Shown here: piece by piece, positions 9,562 to 18,877 of the stretch
Layout of the letters: each line of letters opens with the position of its first letter
How positions within the stretch are numbered: position 1 is the stretch's first letter
Assembly: GCA_028873515.1 (NCBI GenBank)
Contig: JAGWIG010000007.1
Coordinates: 1 to 64,000 of the forward strand
Reading direction: 5' to 3'
DNA from: Pseudomonadota bacterium
GTDB taxonomy: Bacteria > Pseudomonadota > Gammaproteobacteria > Burkholderiales > REEB80
DNA: 64,000 bases
Program-made: the position numbers and the translations under genes
Notes under the pieces: generated by a model
The model's input: only the letters and a program-made list of their open reading frames with translations
Told to the model about the DNA's origin: nothing
The model's database searches: none

Positions 9562-10475
9562 GAATCAAAAGGTTCTATATCTTCAAGAGTCTTGAAGCAC
9601 GTTTGTTGTATGCTGCTGATAAAAGCCTGAACATAGTTTTTTTGGGAATCTGAACTTAAAACTGCCGCATAAAGATCACTCCATAACCCAAGGTGTCCGA
9701 TTTTCCTTGCACTGACATAACCGTAATCCAGATAATTGGTGAGCCCCCAGTTTGGCAATGCGGCGAGACCCCGACGACTTGCTACCAACTGAAGAATGGC
9801 AATGGTAAGTTCAGCAGTACGGCGCTCAGGATTGACTCCTGAAGGTAGTAAAACCTTACGGTACAAATCTATCTGCTCTACTGGCACAGGATAAGTGATC
9901 AGTGTTTCGTGCACAAAATCATCTGCCACAAGATGTTTTCGAGTCGTTAGAGGATGATCATTAGCCATCACTGCAAGAAGTTCAAACCTGAATAGAGGAG
10001 AAAAACTTATCCCCTCCTGGGAAGTATTCTCTGAAATAATCACCAAATCAGCCCTATCAGAATATAAAAGTTCGACCGGATGGCTATGAAAACCTGATAC
10101 CAGATCCAGTTCTACATCAGGCCAATGTCCCCTGAAATCATCCATGACTGGCATAAGCCAATCAAAACAGGTATGACACTCAATTGCAATACGAAGCTTA
10201 CCCTTGTTTTTTGAATTATCCTGCTGAATTTCACGCTCCGCAGTCTCAACAGCCTCACGGATCAGATAGGCAAGCTTAACCAATCGTTCTCCCGCTGAGG
10301 TCAGGACCAGTGGATGTGTATGCCTATCGACCAGCATGACCCTATAATAATCCTCCATTCGCTTTAGCTGATGTGATAAGGCAGACTGAGTAAGATGCAC
10401 TCTTTTTGCAGATCGAGTCAGGCTACCGGTTTCCTTGATGGCAACAAGAGTTGCCAAATGGCGCATTTCAATCAT
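9558..10475 (-). CDS. metR: LysR-family regulator of methionine biosynthesis
   Basis: LysR HTH N-terminus (MIEMRHLATLVAIKETGSLTRSAKRVHLTQSALSHQLKRME); divergent from metE with a perfect MetR box. Confidence 0.9.
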   Translation of the reverse strand: MIEMRHLATLVAIKETGSLTRSAKRVHLTQSALSHQLKRMEDYYRVMLVDRHTHPLVLTSAGERLVKLAYLIREAVETAEREIQQDNSKNKGKLRIAIECHTCFDWLMPVMDDFRGHWPDVELDLVSGFHSHPVELLYSDRADLVIISENTSQEGISFSPLFRFELLAVMANDHPLTTRKHLVADDFVHETLITYPVPVEQIDLYRKVLLPSGVNPERRTAELTIAILQLVASRRGLAALPNWGLTNYLDYGYVSARKIGHLGLWSDLYAAVLSSDSQKNYVQAFISSIQQTCFKTLEDIEPFDS

Positions 10476-10477
10476 TA

Positions 10478-10490
10478 TGAATTCTATTCA
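10478..10490. promoter_or_regulatory. MetR-binding box
   Basis: TGAATTCTATTCA fits the TGAANNNNNTTCA consensus exactly, in the metR-metE intergenic region. Confidence 0.8.
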
Positions 10491-10569
10491 TTAAAGTATA
10501 AAAATATTTCGTTTGTTTCATTAACATTAACTCGGCATGATAAAGCCTGTCAAACAAAAGGATAAAGAC

Positions 10570-12834
10570 ATGGCTATTCTTCATATCAGTGGTTTTCCTC
10601 GCATCGGAAGAAAGCGTGAATTCAAGCATGCTCTCGATGCTTACTGGTCCGGAAAGATACCTGAAGCAGAATTGATTGCCGTAGCGAATGCCATCCAGGA
10701 AGATAGCTGGAGAATACAAAAGATGCACGGCCTTGACTGGCTTACTGCAGGGGATTTTTCATACTATGACCTGATGCTTGATCTGACGGTTATGCTTGGT
10801 GTCATTCCAGAACGATTCAGGGGGCTGGAACTGACAGATATTGATTCCTATTTCACTATGGCACGTGGGGCAAAAAATACCCCACCTCTTTCCCTGACCA
10901 AATGGTTTGATACCAATTACCATTACCTGGCACCTGAAATACATGCTTCAACAGGATTTTCAGTTAATTCTACAGCTTTTACTGAAAAAATACGTGCATC
11001 AGCCTTACATGGCTTACCGGTCAAGGCAACGCTTATCGGACCTCTAACCTGGCTATACCTCGCCCGTGTGGAAAAAGAAGATTTCGATAAACTTTCCATT
11101 CTCCCTGCCCTCGTTGAGGCTTTCAACAACATCCTGGATGAAAGTAAAAAAGCGGGAGCAACCCTAGTGGAACTCTATGAACCTGTACTGAGTCTGGATT
11201 TACCAGAATCCTGGATCAGGAACTTGAAACCCGCTTTTGAGGTCTTTTCCAAAACAGTACCGGTATTGTTAACCACTACCTTTGGCTCTGTGGTCCATAT
11301 CGCTCCAACACTCATTGAACTCGATATTGCAGGGCTGCACCTGGATCTGGTTCGTGACCCGGGACAACTGGATAGATTCCTGGAAACCTATCCAACAAAC
11401 AGGTTCCTCTCACTAGGAGTTGTAGATGGTAGGAATGTGTTCAAAGCAAACCTAAGCCTGATCCTCGATCAAATCCAACCTGCATACCACAAACTGGGGG
11501 AAAGATTATGGCTCGCACCAAGCTGTTCTCTATTACATTGCCCTATTGATGTACTGAACGAAGCGCATCTGGATGACAGCCTTAAATCCTGGCTGTCCTT
11601 CTCAATACAAAAACTAGATGAGCTAGCCATACTTAAACGTGGCCTGGAAAAAGGCAAAAGCGCGATTTCACAGGAACTTCAGCTATCAGATCATGTAGCC
11701 CAAGCAAGACATGAAACTGCGCATGCGAAAAATAATATCGTACGTAAACGTGTTGAGTCACTGACAGTCCAAGATGAAACCCGCGATAATTCTTTTCCGG
11801 TACGCAAGATAAAGCAGCAGCAGAAACTGGGATTACCCCTGTTACCGACTACTACAATCGGTTCTTTTCCACAAACCGATTCCATTCGTCGGGCCCGTTC
11901 CAACTTTCGTACTGGCCGCATTGATTCTGCAGAATACCATGAATTCATCAGCCACGAAATTCGCATTGCAATACAACGCCAACAGGATATAGGTCTAGAT
12001 GTCCTAGTTCATGGTGAACCCGAACGTTCAGATATGGTCGAATTTTTTGCAGAGGCACTGGATGGTTTTCTGCTAACAGAAAATGGCTGGGTACAAAGCT
12101 ATGGTTCACGCTGCGTCAAGCCCCCTGTGCTCTATGGAGATATATCCAGGCCTAGGCCCATAACGGTAGGGTGGGCACATTTTGCCCAGAGTATAGCAAA
12201 CCGGCCGGTCAAAGGGATGCTGACAGGACCTGTCACTCTTCTAGGCTGGTCGTTTGTTCACGAAAACCTGTCACGGGACGCCATTTTAATGCAGCTTGCC
12301 TTGGCCGTTCGTGACGAAGTCAAGGATCTGGAAGCTGCGGGAATTGCTATTATCCAGATTGACGAACCTGCTTTCAGGGAAGGGTTGCCATTAAGACAGG
12401 AGCTACGCAAAATCTGGCTGGATCACGCAATTCGAGCCTTTGCAATCGCTTCTTCAGGTGTCTCCGATGCAACCCAAATTCATACACACATGTGCTATTC
12501 AGAATTTGGGGAAATTTTTGATGCCATTAAAGCCCTTGATGCAGATGTCATCAGTATCGAAGCCTCACGATCACAGATGACACTCCTTGAAGATATACCA
12601 GCCTATCCTAATGATATTGGGCCTGGCGTATATGATATTCATTCTCCTCGAGTTCCGGACCTTACTGAAATAACGGCACTTATCGAACGTGCGCTTCAAA
12701 AGATTCCAGTGGAAAGATTATGGATCAATCCAGACTGTGGACTTAAAACACGAAACTGGACTGAAGTCGAATCTGCCTTAAGAAACATGGTAAAGGCTGC
12801 AAGATGCATTCGTAGCCAGCTGCAAAACAAATGA
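10570..12834 (+). CDS. metE: Cobalamin-independent methionine synthase
   Basis: MAILHISGFPRIGRKREFK start (the track ORF opens at 10537); zinc-site motifs IHTHMCYSEF and INPDCGLKTR. Confidence 0.95.
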   Translation: MAILHISGFPRIGRKREFKHALDAYWSGKIPEAELIAVANAIQEDSWRIQKMHGLDWLTAGDFSYYDLMLDLTVMLGVIPERFRGLELTDIDSYFTMARGAKNTPPLSLTKWFDTNYHYLAPEIHASTGFSVNSTAFTEKIRASALHGLPVKATLIGPLTWLYLARVEKEDFDKLSILPALVEAFNNILDESKKAGATLVELYEPVLSLDLPESWIRNLKPAFEVFSKTVPVLLTTTFGSVVHIAPTLIELDIAGLHLDLVRDPGQLDRFLETYPTNRFLSLGVVDGRNVFKANLSLILDQIQPAYHKLGERLWLAPSCSLLHCPIDVLNEAHLDDSLKSWLSFSIQKLDELAILKRGLEKGKSAISQELQLSDHVAQARHETAHAKNNIVRKRVESLTVQDETRDNSFPVRKIKQQQKLGLPLLPTTTIGSFPQTDSIRRARSNFRTGRIDSAEYHEFISHEIRIAIQRQQDIGLDVLVHGEPERSDMVEFFAEALDGFLLTENGWVQSYGSRCVKPPVLYGDISRPRPITVGWAHFAQSIANRPVKGMLTGPVTLLGWSFVHENLSRDAILMQLALAVRDEVKDLEAAGIAIIQIDEPAFREGLPLRQELRKIWLDHAIRAFAIASSGVSDATQIHTHMCYSEFGEIFDAIKALDADVISIEASRSQMTLLEDIPAYPNDIGPGVYDIHSPRVPDLTEITALIERALQKIPVERLWINPDCGLKTRNWTEVESALRNMVKAARCIRSQLQNK

Positions 12835-12841
12835 AAAACCA

Positions 12842-14374
12842 CTACTCCATGACCGTTTCGGAAACTGCTCTGCTTTTCAGGGCAGTTGCCCGAAGCAGCA
12901 ATACCAAGGGAAGCATAATAATGAAACTAGCGGTAATGAAACCAAAAACATCAATAAGTGCTATCATTTGGGACTGTCTTAAAATCTCTTCACCTAAAAT
13001 TGCTACTCCTTCCCGAGTTTGTACGCCCAGATTAAGTGGAAACAGATAATCATGTGCTGCAGGATTAAAAGGCTGGGCAAATCCTCCAAGCTGATTCCAA
13101 TTTACCTGGCTTAAACGTGAATAAATTGTGGTTACAACTGAAATACCAATCGATGAGCCTACTGTCCGGACTAAACTATACATGCCAGCCGCTTCTGATG
13201 ACAGGTTGGCAGGCAAGGTGGCAAAGGCCATCGTTGAAAGTGGTACATATATCATGCCAATCCCAAAGCCTTGCAAAATGACAGGCCAGACAAGCCACCA
13301 GGTACTAATACCCAGATAGTAGCGGGTCGCCGCCCATGAACCAACTGCGCTCAACAGTATACCCAGGCTAACCAGAAGTCTTGCATCTAGACGATTAACA
13401 AGCTTGCCAACAAGCAACATGCTAAAGGCACTGGCGATACCGCGAGGAGCCATAACAAGTCCTGTTGTGATAATTGGATACCCAAGGAGCGTCTCCAGCA
13501 GGATCGGCTGAATAACCATAGCCCCATACATCCCCAATCCCAAAGCAGCGGCAACAATACAGGACATGGTAAAATTCCGGTCGCTAAACATTGTAAGATG
13601 AAACAACGGTCGGGCATTGGAACGTAGGCTATGCCACATAAAACCTATGAAACCAATAATACCAATAAACGTTGCAACCTGAATACTATGTGCGCCAAAC
13701 CAGTCATCTTCATTGCCCCTATCCAGAACAAACTGCAACCCCGCAATGGCCATGGAAAGGTATACAAGCCCTACCCAATTCAACGTCCGTTTTATACGGG
13801 GTGTATCAGGCACGTAACGGCTTGCCAGAATAATTGAAAGGATACCCACAGGAATATTGATAAAGAACGTCCAGCGCCAACTTAGGGTATCAGTCAAATA
13901 CCCTCCAAGGCTTGGGCCCAGAATAGGACCAGCCATTACCCCCATTGCCCATATGGCCATTGCACTCCCTCGCTCCTCAAGCGGATATGTATCCACCATA
14001 ATTGCCTGACTTAATGGAACAAGTGCTGCACCAAACACTCCTTGCAGTAGACGAAACAGAACAATCTGTGTCAGATTACTTGATAGGCCACACAGGGTTG
14101 AAGAAAGAACAAAACCAGAAATGCTGATCATCAGATATTTCTTGCGTCCCAGTGTGTCCGTAAAAAAACCGGCAAGAGGCATAAAAATTGCTGAAGCCAC
14201 CATATAACTCGTTAACACCCAACCCATCTCATCTGTTGTTGCACCTAGTTCACCCTGCATATGGGGTAAAGCCACGTTGACAATAGTCGTATCAAGGACC
14301 TGCATGATGGTCGCAGCCATAATGGCGAAGGTAATGAAAAGACGGCTTCTTCTACTGGCTTCAGTCATGTTCAC
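12842..14374 (-). CDS. DHA2-family (EmrB/QacA) MFS multidrug transporter
   Basis: 510 aa, 14-TM-like; LDTTIVNVALPHMQGELGAT, LTSYMVASAIFMPLAGFFTDTLGRKKYL. Confidence 0.9.
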   Translation of the reverse strand: MNMTEASRRSRLFITFAIMAATIMQVLDTTIVNVALPHMQGELGATTDEMGWVLTSYMVASAIFMPLAGFFTDTLGRKKYLMISISGFVLSSTLCGLSSNLTQIVLFRLLQGVFGAALVPLSQAIMVDTYPLEERGSAMAIWAMGVMAGPILGPSLGGYLTDTLSWRWTFFINIPVGILSIILASRYVPDTPRIKRTLNWVGLVYLSMAIAGLQFVLDRGNEDDWFGAHSIQVATFIGIIGFIGFMWHSLRSNARPLFHLTMFSDRNFTMSCIVAAALGLGMYGAMVIQPILLETLLGYPIITTGLVMAPRGIASAFSMLLVGKLVNRLDARLLVSLGILLSAVGSWAATRYYLGISTWWLVWPVILQGFGIGMIYVPLSTMAFATLPANLSSEAAGMYSLVRTVGSSIGISVVTTIYSRLSQVNWNQLGGFAQPFNPAAHDYLFPLNLGVQTREGVAILGEEILRQSQMIALIDVFGFITASFIIMLPLVLLLRATALKSRAVSETVME

Positions 14375-15398
14375 TACCCAACTGAACCGTTACCGTCGCC
14401 GTTGTGCCAATCTGAAATGAAGGAGCAGAAGCCTGGTTCAGAAGCCTTATACGCACAGGAACACGCTGGGTAACCTTTACCCAGTTTCCTGTAGCATTCT
14501 GGGGTGGAAGAAGTGAGAAAGCGGTTCCCGATCCTCCAGACAGGCTCTGCACCTCTCCTTGAATAACAAGGTTGGGATAGGTATCCAAAACAACCTTCGC
14601 CTTTTCTCCCTTATGCAGGTATGCCAACTCGGTTTCCTTAAAATTGGCATCAACCCAGTAATCACGATCATCAATCAGGGCAAAAAGCGATTCACCGGGT
14701 AAAACATAACTCCCAGGCTGCAAATTGATATTTGATACAATGCCATTACAAGGGGCTCTCACATGGATATGAGACAAATCAAGCTTAGCCTTGAGAAGCT
14801 GAGCACTGGCAACTTCAACACCTGCGTTCCTCTGATCAGGCTGGCCCAGTTTATCAATTGCCTGCGTGAGCTGCCCTTTAGCTGCGGCAACAGATGTCTT
14901 CGCAACAATCAGGGCAGTTCTTGCGTTATCCATTTCTTCAGCAGAAATATAATTTTCTGCAGCAAGTGTCTTATCACGCCGATTCATGGATTCAGCATTA
15001 ACCATTTCAGCTTCCTTTTGTTTCAGGTCAGCTCGAGCAATTTGTACTGCAGAAACAGCCTGATATTCATTTTGCTGCGCAAGCACAAGCTGTGCCTGGG
15101 CTTTCTGCACTTCAAGCCTATAGACTCCAGCATCAATATCAAACAATGGCTCACCTGCATGGACATGCTGATTCGCACTGACATAAACCCTCGCAATTTT
15201 ACCTGGGACTTGCGCGGAAATACTCACTACATTCCCACCCACATAGGCATCATCTGTTGAAAGATAAAGCCTGGAATACTGCCAGTAAAACCAGCCTGCA
15301 ATTCCTGCAGCAACAAACACTACGAGAACAAACCATCTTTTTATTACTTGATTCCAGTCATGGCCTGAACTAACCTTTAAGGGTTTTCGATCCGACAT
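14361..15398 (-). CDS. EmrA/HlyD-family membrane fusion protein
   Basis: N-terminal TM, STDDAYVGGNVVSISAQVPGKIARVYV, IDDRDYWVDANFKETELAYLHKG; overlaps the downstream transporter gene. Confidence 0.9.
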   Translation of the reverse strand: MSDRKPLKVSSGHDWNQVIKRWFVLVVFVAAGIAGWFYWQYSRLYLSTDDAYVGGNVVSISAQVPGKIARVYVSANQHVHAGEPLFDIDAGVYRLEVQKAQAQLVLAQQNEYQAVSAVQIARADLKQKEAEMVNAESMNRRDKTLAAENYISAEEMDNARTALIVAKTSVAAAKGQLTQAIDKLGQPDQRNAGVEVASAQLLKAKLDLSHIHVRAPCNGIVSNINLQPGSYVLPGESLFALIDDRDYWVDANFKETELAYLHKGEKAKVVLDTYPNLVIQGEVQSLSGGSGTAFSLLPPQNATGNWVKVTQRVPVRIRLLNQASAPSFQIGTTATVTVQLGSEHD

Positions 15399-15417
15399 AA
15401 AAAGGTTATCCTAGATA

Positions 15418-15438
15418 ATTAGTTAACTAATCGTTAGT
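15418..15438. promoter_or_regulatory. Operator-like palindromes upstream of the efflux operon
   Basis: Perfect 14-bp palindrome ATTAGTTAACTAAT (15418-15431) overlapping ACTAA-TCG-TTAGT (15426-15438), about 20 nt from the emrA-like start. Confidence 0.6.
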
Positions 15439-15532
15439 ATACTATACATATGTAACAACCGATTCCATGAATTTTTTCAAGGCGTTAATTAATGCTGATT
15501 ACTCCACAAAATAAAACCTTGTATCAAAAAAA

Positions 15533-16519
15533 TCAGGGATTCGCAGTTTTCTGTCCAGAAACAGGCAAAGGGGTCCGGCTATTTACAGGAACCATGGAAG
15601 TAGGCTTTAAACTGGCAGGAGCAGGAATTTCCATCATTGCCATCGACAAAACAAGAATGATAACCACCAGGATAGCGCCTATTACGCTAGCTACCTGTCC
15701 ATAAGCCTCTGCAGAAACACCTTTCGATCGCAAACCAGAAGCGACGACATAATAATATAGCAACCCTGCAATACCCAAAAACCCCGTAAAAACAAGTTTA
15801 AAAATCAATACATGTCCATAACTTGAATAAAGGAATGAACCCAGACTTCCAAGCCGTAGCCATGTTTCATAAATTCCACTTGTCAGGACCAGAAGAAATG
15901 CCAAAAGCGTCAACAAGGCTAATCGGGTATTAATACGGGTTTGAATTTCCCTGCGCATACTGACAGAAACATCAGCCAAGCCTTGTGGTAGCATCCATGC
16001 AATAGCGATGATACTTCCGCACCAAAGCCCTGAAGTAAAAAGATGCAGCCAGTCAACCATTTCAACAATAGTAAAATCTCCAGCCTTGCCAGCTCGGCCC
16101 GTTGCTGAAATGCTCAACAATATAAGAGCAGAAATAAAAATCATGAATCCCGCTACATCTTTAGCGGGCATTTTATGGCGATTAAAAAAAAGGCCACTGC
16201 AAAGAACAGCAACGGCGGTAATATGAATAAGCCATGAATGTCCAAAATGTGAGTTAAGAAGTATTTGTCCAATCAGGGACAAATTCTGGGACAGCGAACC
16301 CCCACCGAGCATAACTGCATTTACGATAAAGTGAGCAGTTCCACCAATTACCATCAAAACAAGAGTAATGGCATATAAACGGATAAAACGAGCATCCATT
16401 GCCGGAAAATTGGCATCTTCAGGAATAAGCCACAGCCGGAACGCAAAAAGCCCTGTAAGGGTATAACAGCCAAGCAGATCAACAGTACTAAAAGCGATTT
16501 CTAAATGGGATGGGTTCAT
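15533..16519 (-). CDS. CopD-family copper resistance/transport membrane protein
   Basis: 328 aa multi-TM protein; MVDWLHLFTSGLWCGSIIAIAWMLPQG, YGHVLIFKLVFTGFLG typical of CopD. Confidence 0.8.
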   Translation of the reverse strand: MNPSHLEIAFSTVDLLGCYTLTGLFAFRLWLIPEDANFPAMDARFIRLYAITLVLMVIGGTAHFIVNAVMLGGGSLSQNLSLIGQILLNSHFGHSWLIHITAVAVLCSGLFFNRHKMPAKDVAGFMIFISALILLSISATGRAGKAGDFTIVEMVDWLHLFTSGLWCGSIIAIAWMLPQGLADVSVSMRREIQTRINTRLALLTLLAFLLVLTSGIYETWLRLGSLGSFLYSSYGHVLIFKLVFTGFLGIAGLLYYYVVASGLRSKGVSAEAYGQVASVIGAILVVIILVLSMAMMEIPAPASLKPTSMVPVNSRTPLPVSGQKTANP

Positions 16520-16684
16520 CTGTAAAACCTGTTTTAATTATAATAGGCTCCGTCTTTAAGGATGCCAAGTTTACAATTATACCAAAGGTTAGAAAAAATG
16601 GGGGCTTAGCCTCTCTAGACGTAACTCAAGCAGGTTTGTATGATGACACCTTTCATGAATTAGTGGCCATAGCCGGAAGCAGAC

Positions 16685-17281
16685 ATGGAACAAATGAACC
16701 TCCAGATTTTTATGGCAATGAACGCCCATGCAGAACTCCATGGTTTCCCACTTCTCTTTTCAATTTTCCTGGCCAGATACCTGATTTATCTGGTTCCGTT
16801 GATGATGGTAACCGGCTGGTTATGGGGAAATTCACGAGAGCGGGTCCAGATGGTTCTTACTCTCATTGCTATAGTCATTGGATTATGGATGGCGATGTTT
16901 ACAGGTCATCACTGGTTCTACCCACGCCCAGACGTATTGGGACTCGGAAATACCTACCTTTCCCATAGTGCTGACAGTTCGTTCCCAAGCGACCATATGA
17001 CGGTAATGTGGGCTGCAACGTTGGGTTTCTTGATGATTAAAGAGATGCGAACCAGAGGCCTTGTCATCCTTTGTGCATCCTTGACTGTAGCTTGGGCCCG
17101 AATCTTTCTCGGCTTGCATTTTCCTCTCGATATGATTGGCGCTATTGTGATTGCCACGACCAGCATTATTCTTACAAAAATATTTGAACCTCTTATCGCC
17201 AATTTTCTAACACCCTCTATTGAACGGGTATATCGACTGGTTTTTAGGTTTGCAATTGAAAAAAAATGGGTTAAACGCTGA
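16685..17281 (+). CDS. PAP2-family phosphatase (undecaprenyl-diphosphatase-like)
   Basis: SFPSDHMTVMWA and WARIFLGLHFPLDMIGA phosphatase motifs; multi-TM. Confidence 0.85.
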   Translation: MEQMNLQIFMAMNAHAELHGFPLLFSIFLARYLIYLVPLMMVTGWLWGNSRERVQMVLTLIAIVIGLWMAMFTGHHWFYPRPDVLGLGNTYLSHSADSSFPSDHMTVMWAATLGFLMIKEMRTRGLVILCASLTVAWARIFLGLHFPLDMIGAIVIATTSIILTKIFEPLIANFLTPSIERVYRLVFRFAIEKKWVKR

Positions 17282-17668
17282 TTATTTACTACTGATTGGA
17301 ATACTGCCCAAGCGCCCGGTTATAGGGACGGGGTGAGCCAGATAGGCATTATGGAGCTGTCTTGCTACTTCTGGATTAATGCATAAAAGCATATCATGAA
17401 TCTGTTCTACTTCAGCACGCCTACCCTGCCTGTCATAAAGGGTAGCCAGGATAACCAGGGAATCAAGGTGGGCTGGCGAAATGGCCAAGGCCTGTTTTAA
17501 TGCAGCTTCGGCTTTTTTATAATCATGTTGCGCCATGAAAGATTCACCAAGAATGGCCAGCGCAAGAACATGGTTTGGCTGTCGATCAAGGATTTCCCTT
17601 GCAATGTATGCGACCTCTATCCAGTTATCTGATTCAGCCGCATCTCGGCAAGCATCAAGCCAGTCCAT
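17282..17668 (-). CDS. TPR-repeat protein
   Basis: NHVLALAILGESFMAQHDYKKAEAALKQALAISPAHLDSLVILATLYDRQGR. Confidence 0.75.
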   Translation of the reverse strand: MDWLDACRDAAESDNWIEVAYIAREILDRQPNHVLALAILGESFMAQHDYKKAEAALKQALAISPAHLDSLVILATLYDRQGRRAEVEQIHDMLLCINPEVARQLHNAYLAHPVPITGRLGSIPISSK

Positions 17669-17675
17669 TTTCTAT

Positions 17676-17712
17676 CCAAAAAAAAAGGGAGTGTGGCAAG
17701 GCATCAGCCACA
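17676..17712 (-). terminator. Rho-independent terminator after the fds operon
   Basis: Minus strand TGTGGC-TGATGCCTT-GCCACA-CTCCC-TTTTTTTTT. Confidence 0.75.
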
Positions 17713-17781
17713 TCAGATCACCAAGTTCCGACCAAGGTACTCAGATTTCCTTCTCCCTACCCGATATACATCACGGACAAA

Positions 17782-18084
17782 TCAAACAGACAGATTATTC
17801 CGGTGAGCCGTTAGGGCACGTAGTACAAGCTCGTTAAGACCTTGACCTGCATGGTTATCAACATGATAAAAAATCCTTGCACGCATGCTTGGCGCCCAGA
17901 ACCTTTTAAGATGATTAGCAATCCCGGCTTCAGCCACAGACTGGTCCGGTTCACTATTAAAAAAAGAGCCAATCTGGTTAGCCATATAAATCAGTGTTTC
18001 CGTATTATCTTTCTTATCCAATCTCATCCCTTTCTCTGACCCTTTCAGCATGGCTGTATACCACGTACTGATTGCCACGTGCAA
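17782..18084 (-). CDS. fdsD: Formate dehydrogenase delta subunit
   Basis: KKDNTETLIYMANQIGSFFNSEPDQSVAEAGIANHLKRFWAPSMRARI is FdsD-like; last gene of the fds operon. True start probably near 18027. Confidence 0.88.
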   Translation of the reverse strand: MHVAISTWYTAMLKGSEKGMRLDKKDNTETLIYMANQIGSFFNSEPDQSVAEAGIANHLKRFWAPSMRARIFYHVDNHAGQGLNELVLRALTAHRNNLSV

Positions 18085-18877
18085 ATCCCAATAAAGTCAA
18101 CCCTGATTCAACTGCTAAACTAACAGCAAGCGCTGTAGGTGCCGAAATAGCAGCAAGCAGCGAAATCCCGGCACTCACTGTTTTCTGAACCATTTCATAA
18201 CTCGCTCTGCTTGTAACGAGGGCCATGCCAGCACCCGCATCTATACCTTTTATTGCCAGGGCACCAATCAGCTTGTCCAACGCATTATGTCGCCCCACAT
18301 CTTCACGTACCAGCTGTACGTTTCCACTCGGAGTGACGAAAGCTGCCGCATGAACTGCACCAGTCATCTGGTGCAGGCTTTGACGCTTTGACAATTCCAT
18401 AAAACCCGCATGTACAGAGGAGGCAGTTACATCTATACTCCGCGATAAAGGCTTCGGATGCCTAATGGCATGGGCAATGTTTTCGGCACCGCAGATTCCA
18501 CACCCCGTTCGCCCTGCCATACTTCTACGTTTTTCTTTCAATGCATAAGTACGATCACCCGCAATTGTCAGGTGTACTTCTATTCCTTCGCTACCAACAA
18601 CCGTATCAATATCGAATATTTCGGCCTGGCTGAACACAATCTGCTCAGTCAGACTGAACCCCACAGCGAAATCTTCGAGACAAGAAGGAGTCGCCAGCAT
18701 GACAGCATGCGAAATACCATTATAAACCAACGCAACAGGCACCTCCTCTGCAACCATTTCCGTAGACGCCATTGTTCTGCCATTCTTAACGCTGACTGCG
18801 TTACATACCCTGTAACCTGGTATGGGCTCATCAATTAAAACAAAGTGCTCCCTATGCACTGACTTCCCGTTTTTCAA
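18014..18877 (-). CDS. fdhD: Formate dehydrogenase accessory sulfurtransferase (FdhD/FdsC)
   Basis: GRTGCGICGAE motif, REDVGRHNALDKLIGA, TSRASYEMVQKTVSAGI. Confidence 0.93.
   Translation of the reverse strand: MKNGKSVHREHFVLIDEPIPGYRVCNAVSVKNGRTMASTEMVAEEVPVALVYNGISHAVMLATPSCLEDFAVGFSLTEQIVFSQAEIFDIDTVVGSEGIEVHLTIAGDRTYALKEKRRSMAGRTGCGICGAENIAHAIRHPKPLSRSIDVTASSVHAGFMELSKRQSLHQMTGAVHAAAFVTPSGNVQLVREDVGRHNALDKLIGALAIKGIDAGAGMALVTSRASYEMVQKTVSAGISLLAAISAPTALAVSLAVESGLTLLGFARGNQYVVYSHAERVRERDEIG

Noticed and set aside
16510-16968. 152-aa plus-strand ORF
   Set aside because: Overlaps the well-supported PAP2 phosphatase gene in another frame and resembles no family.
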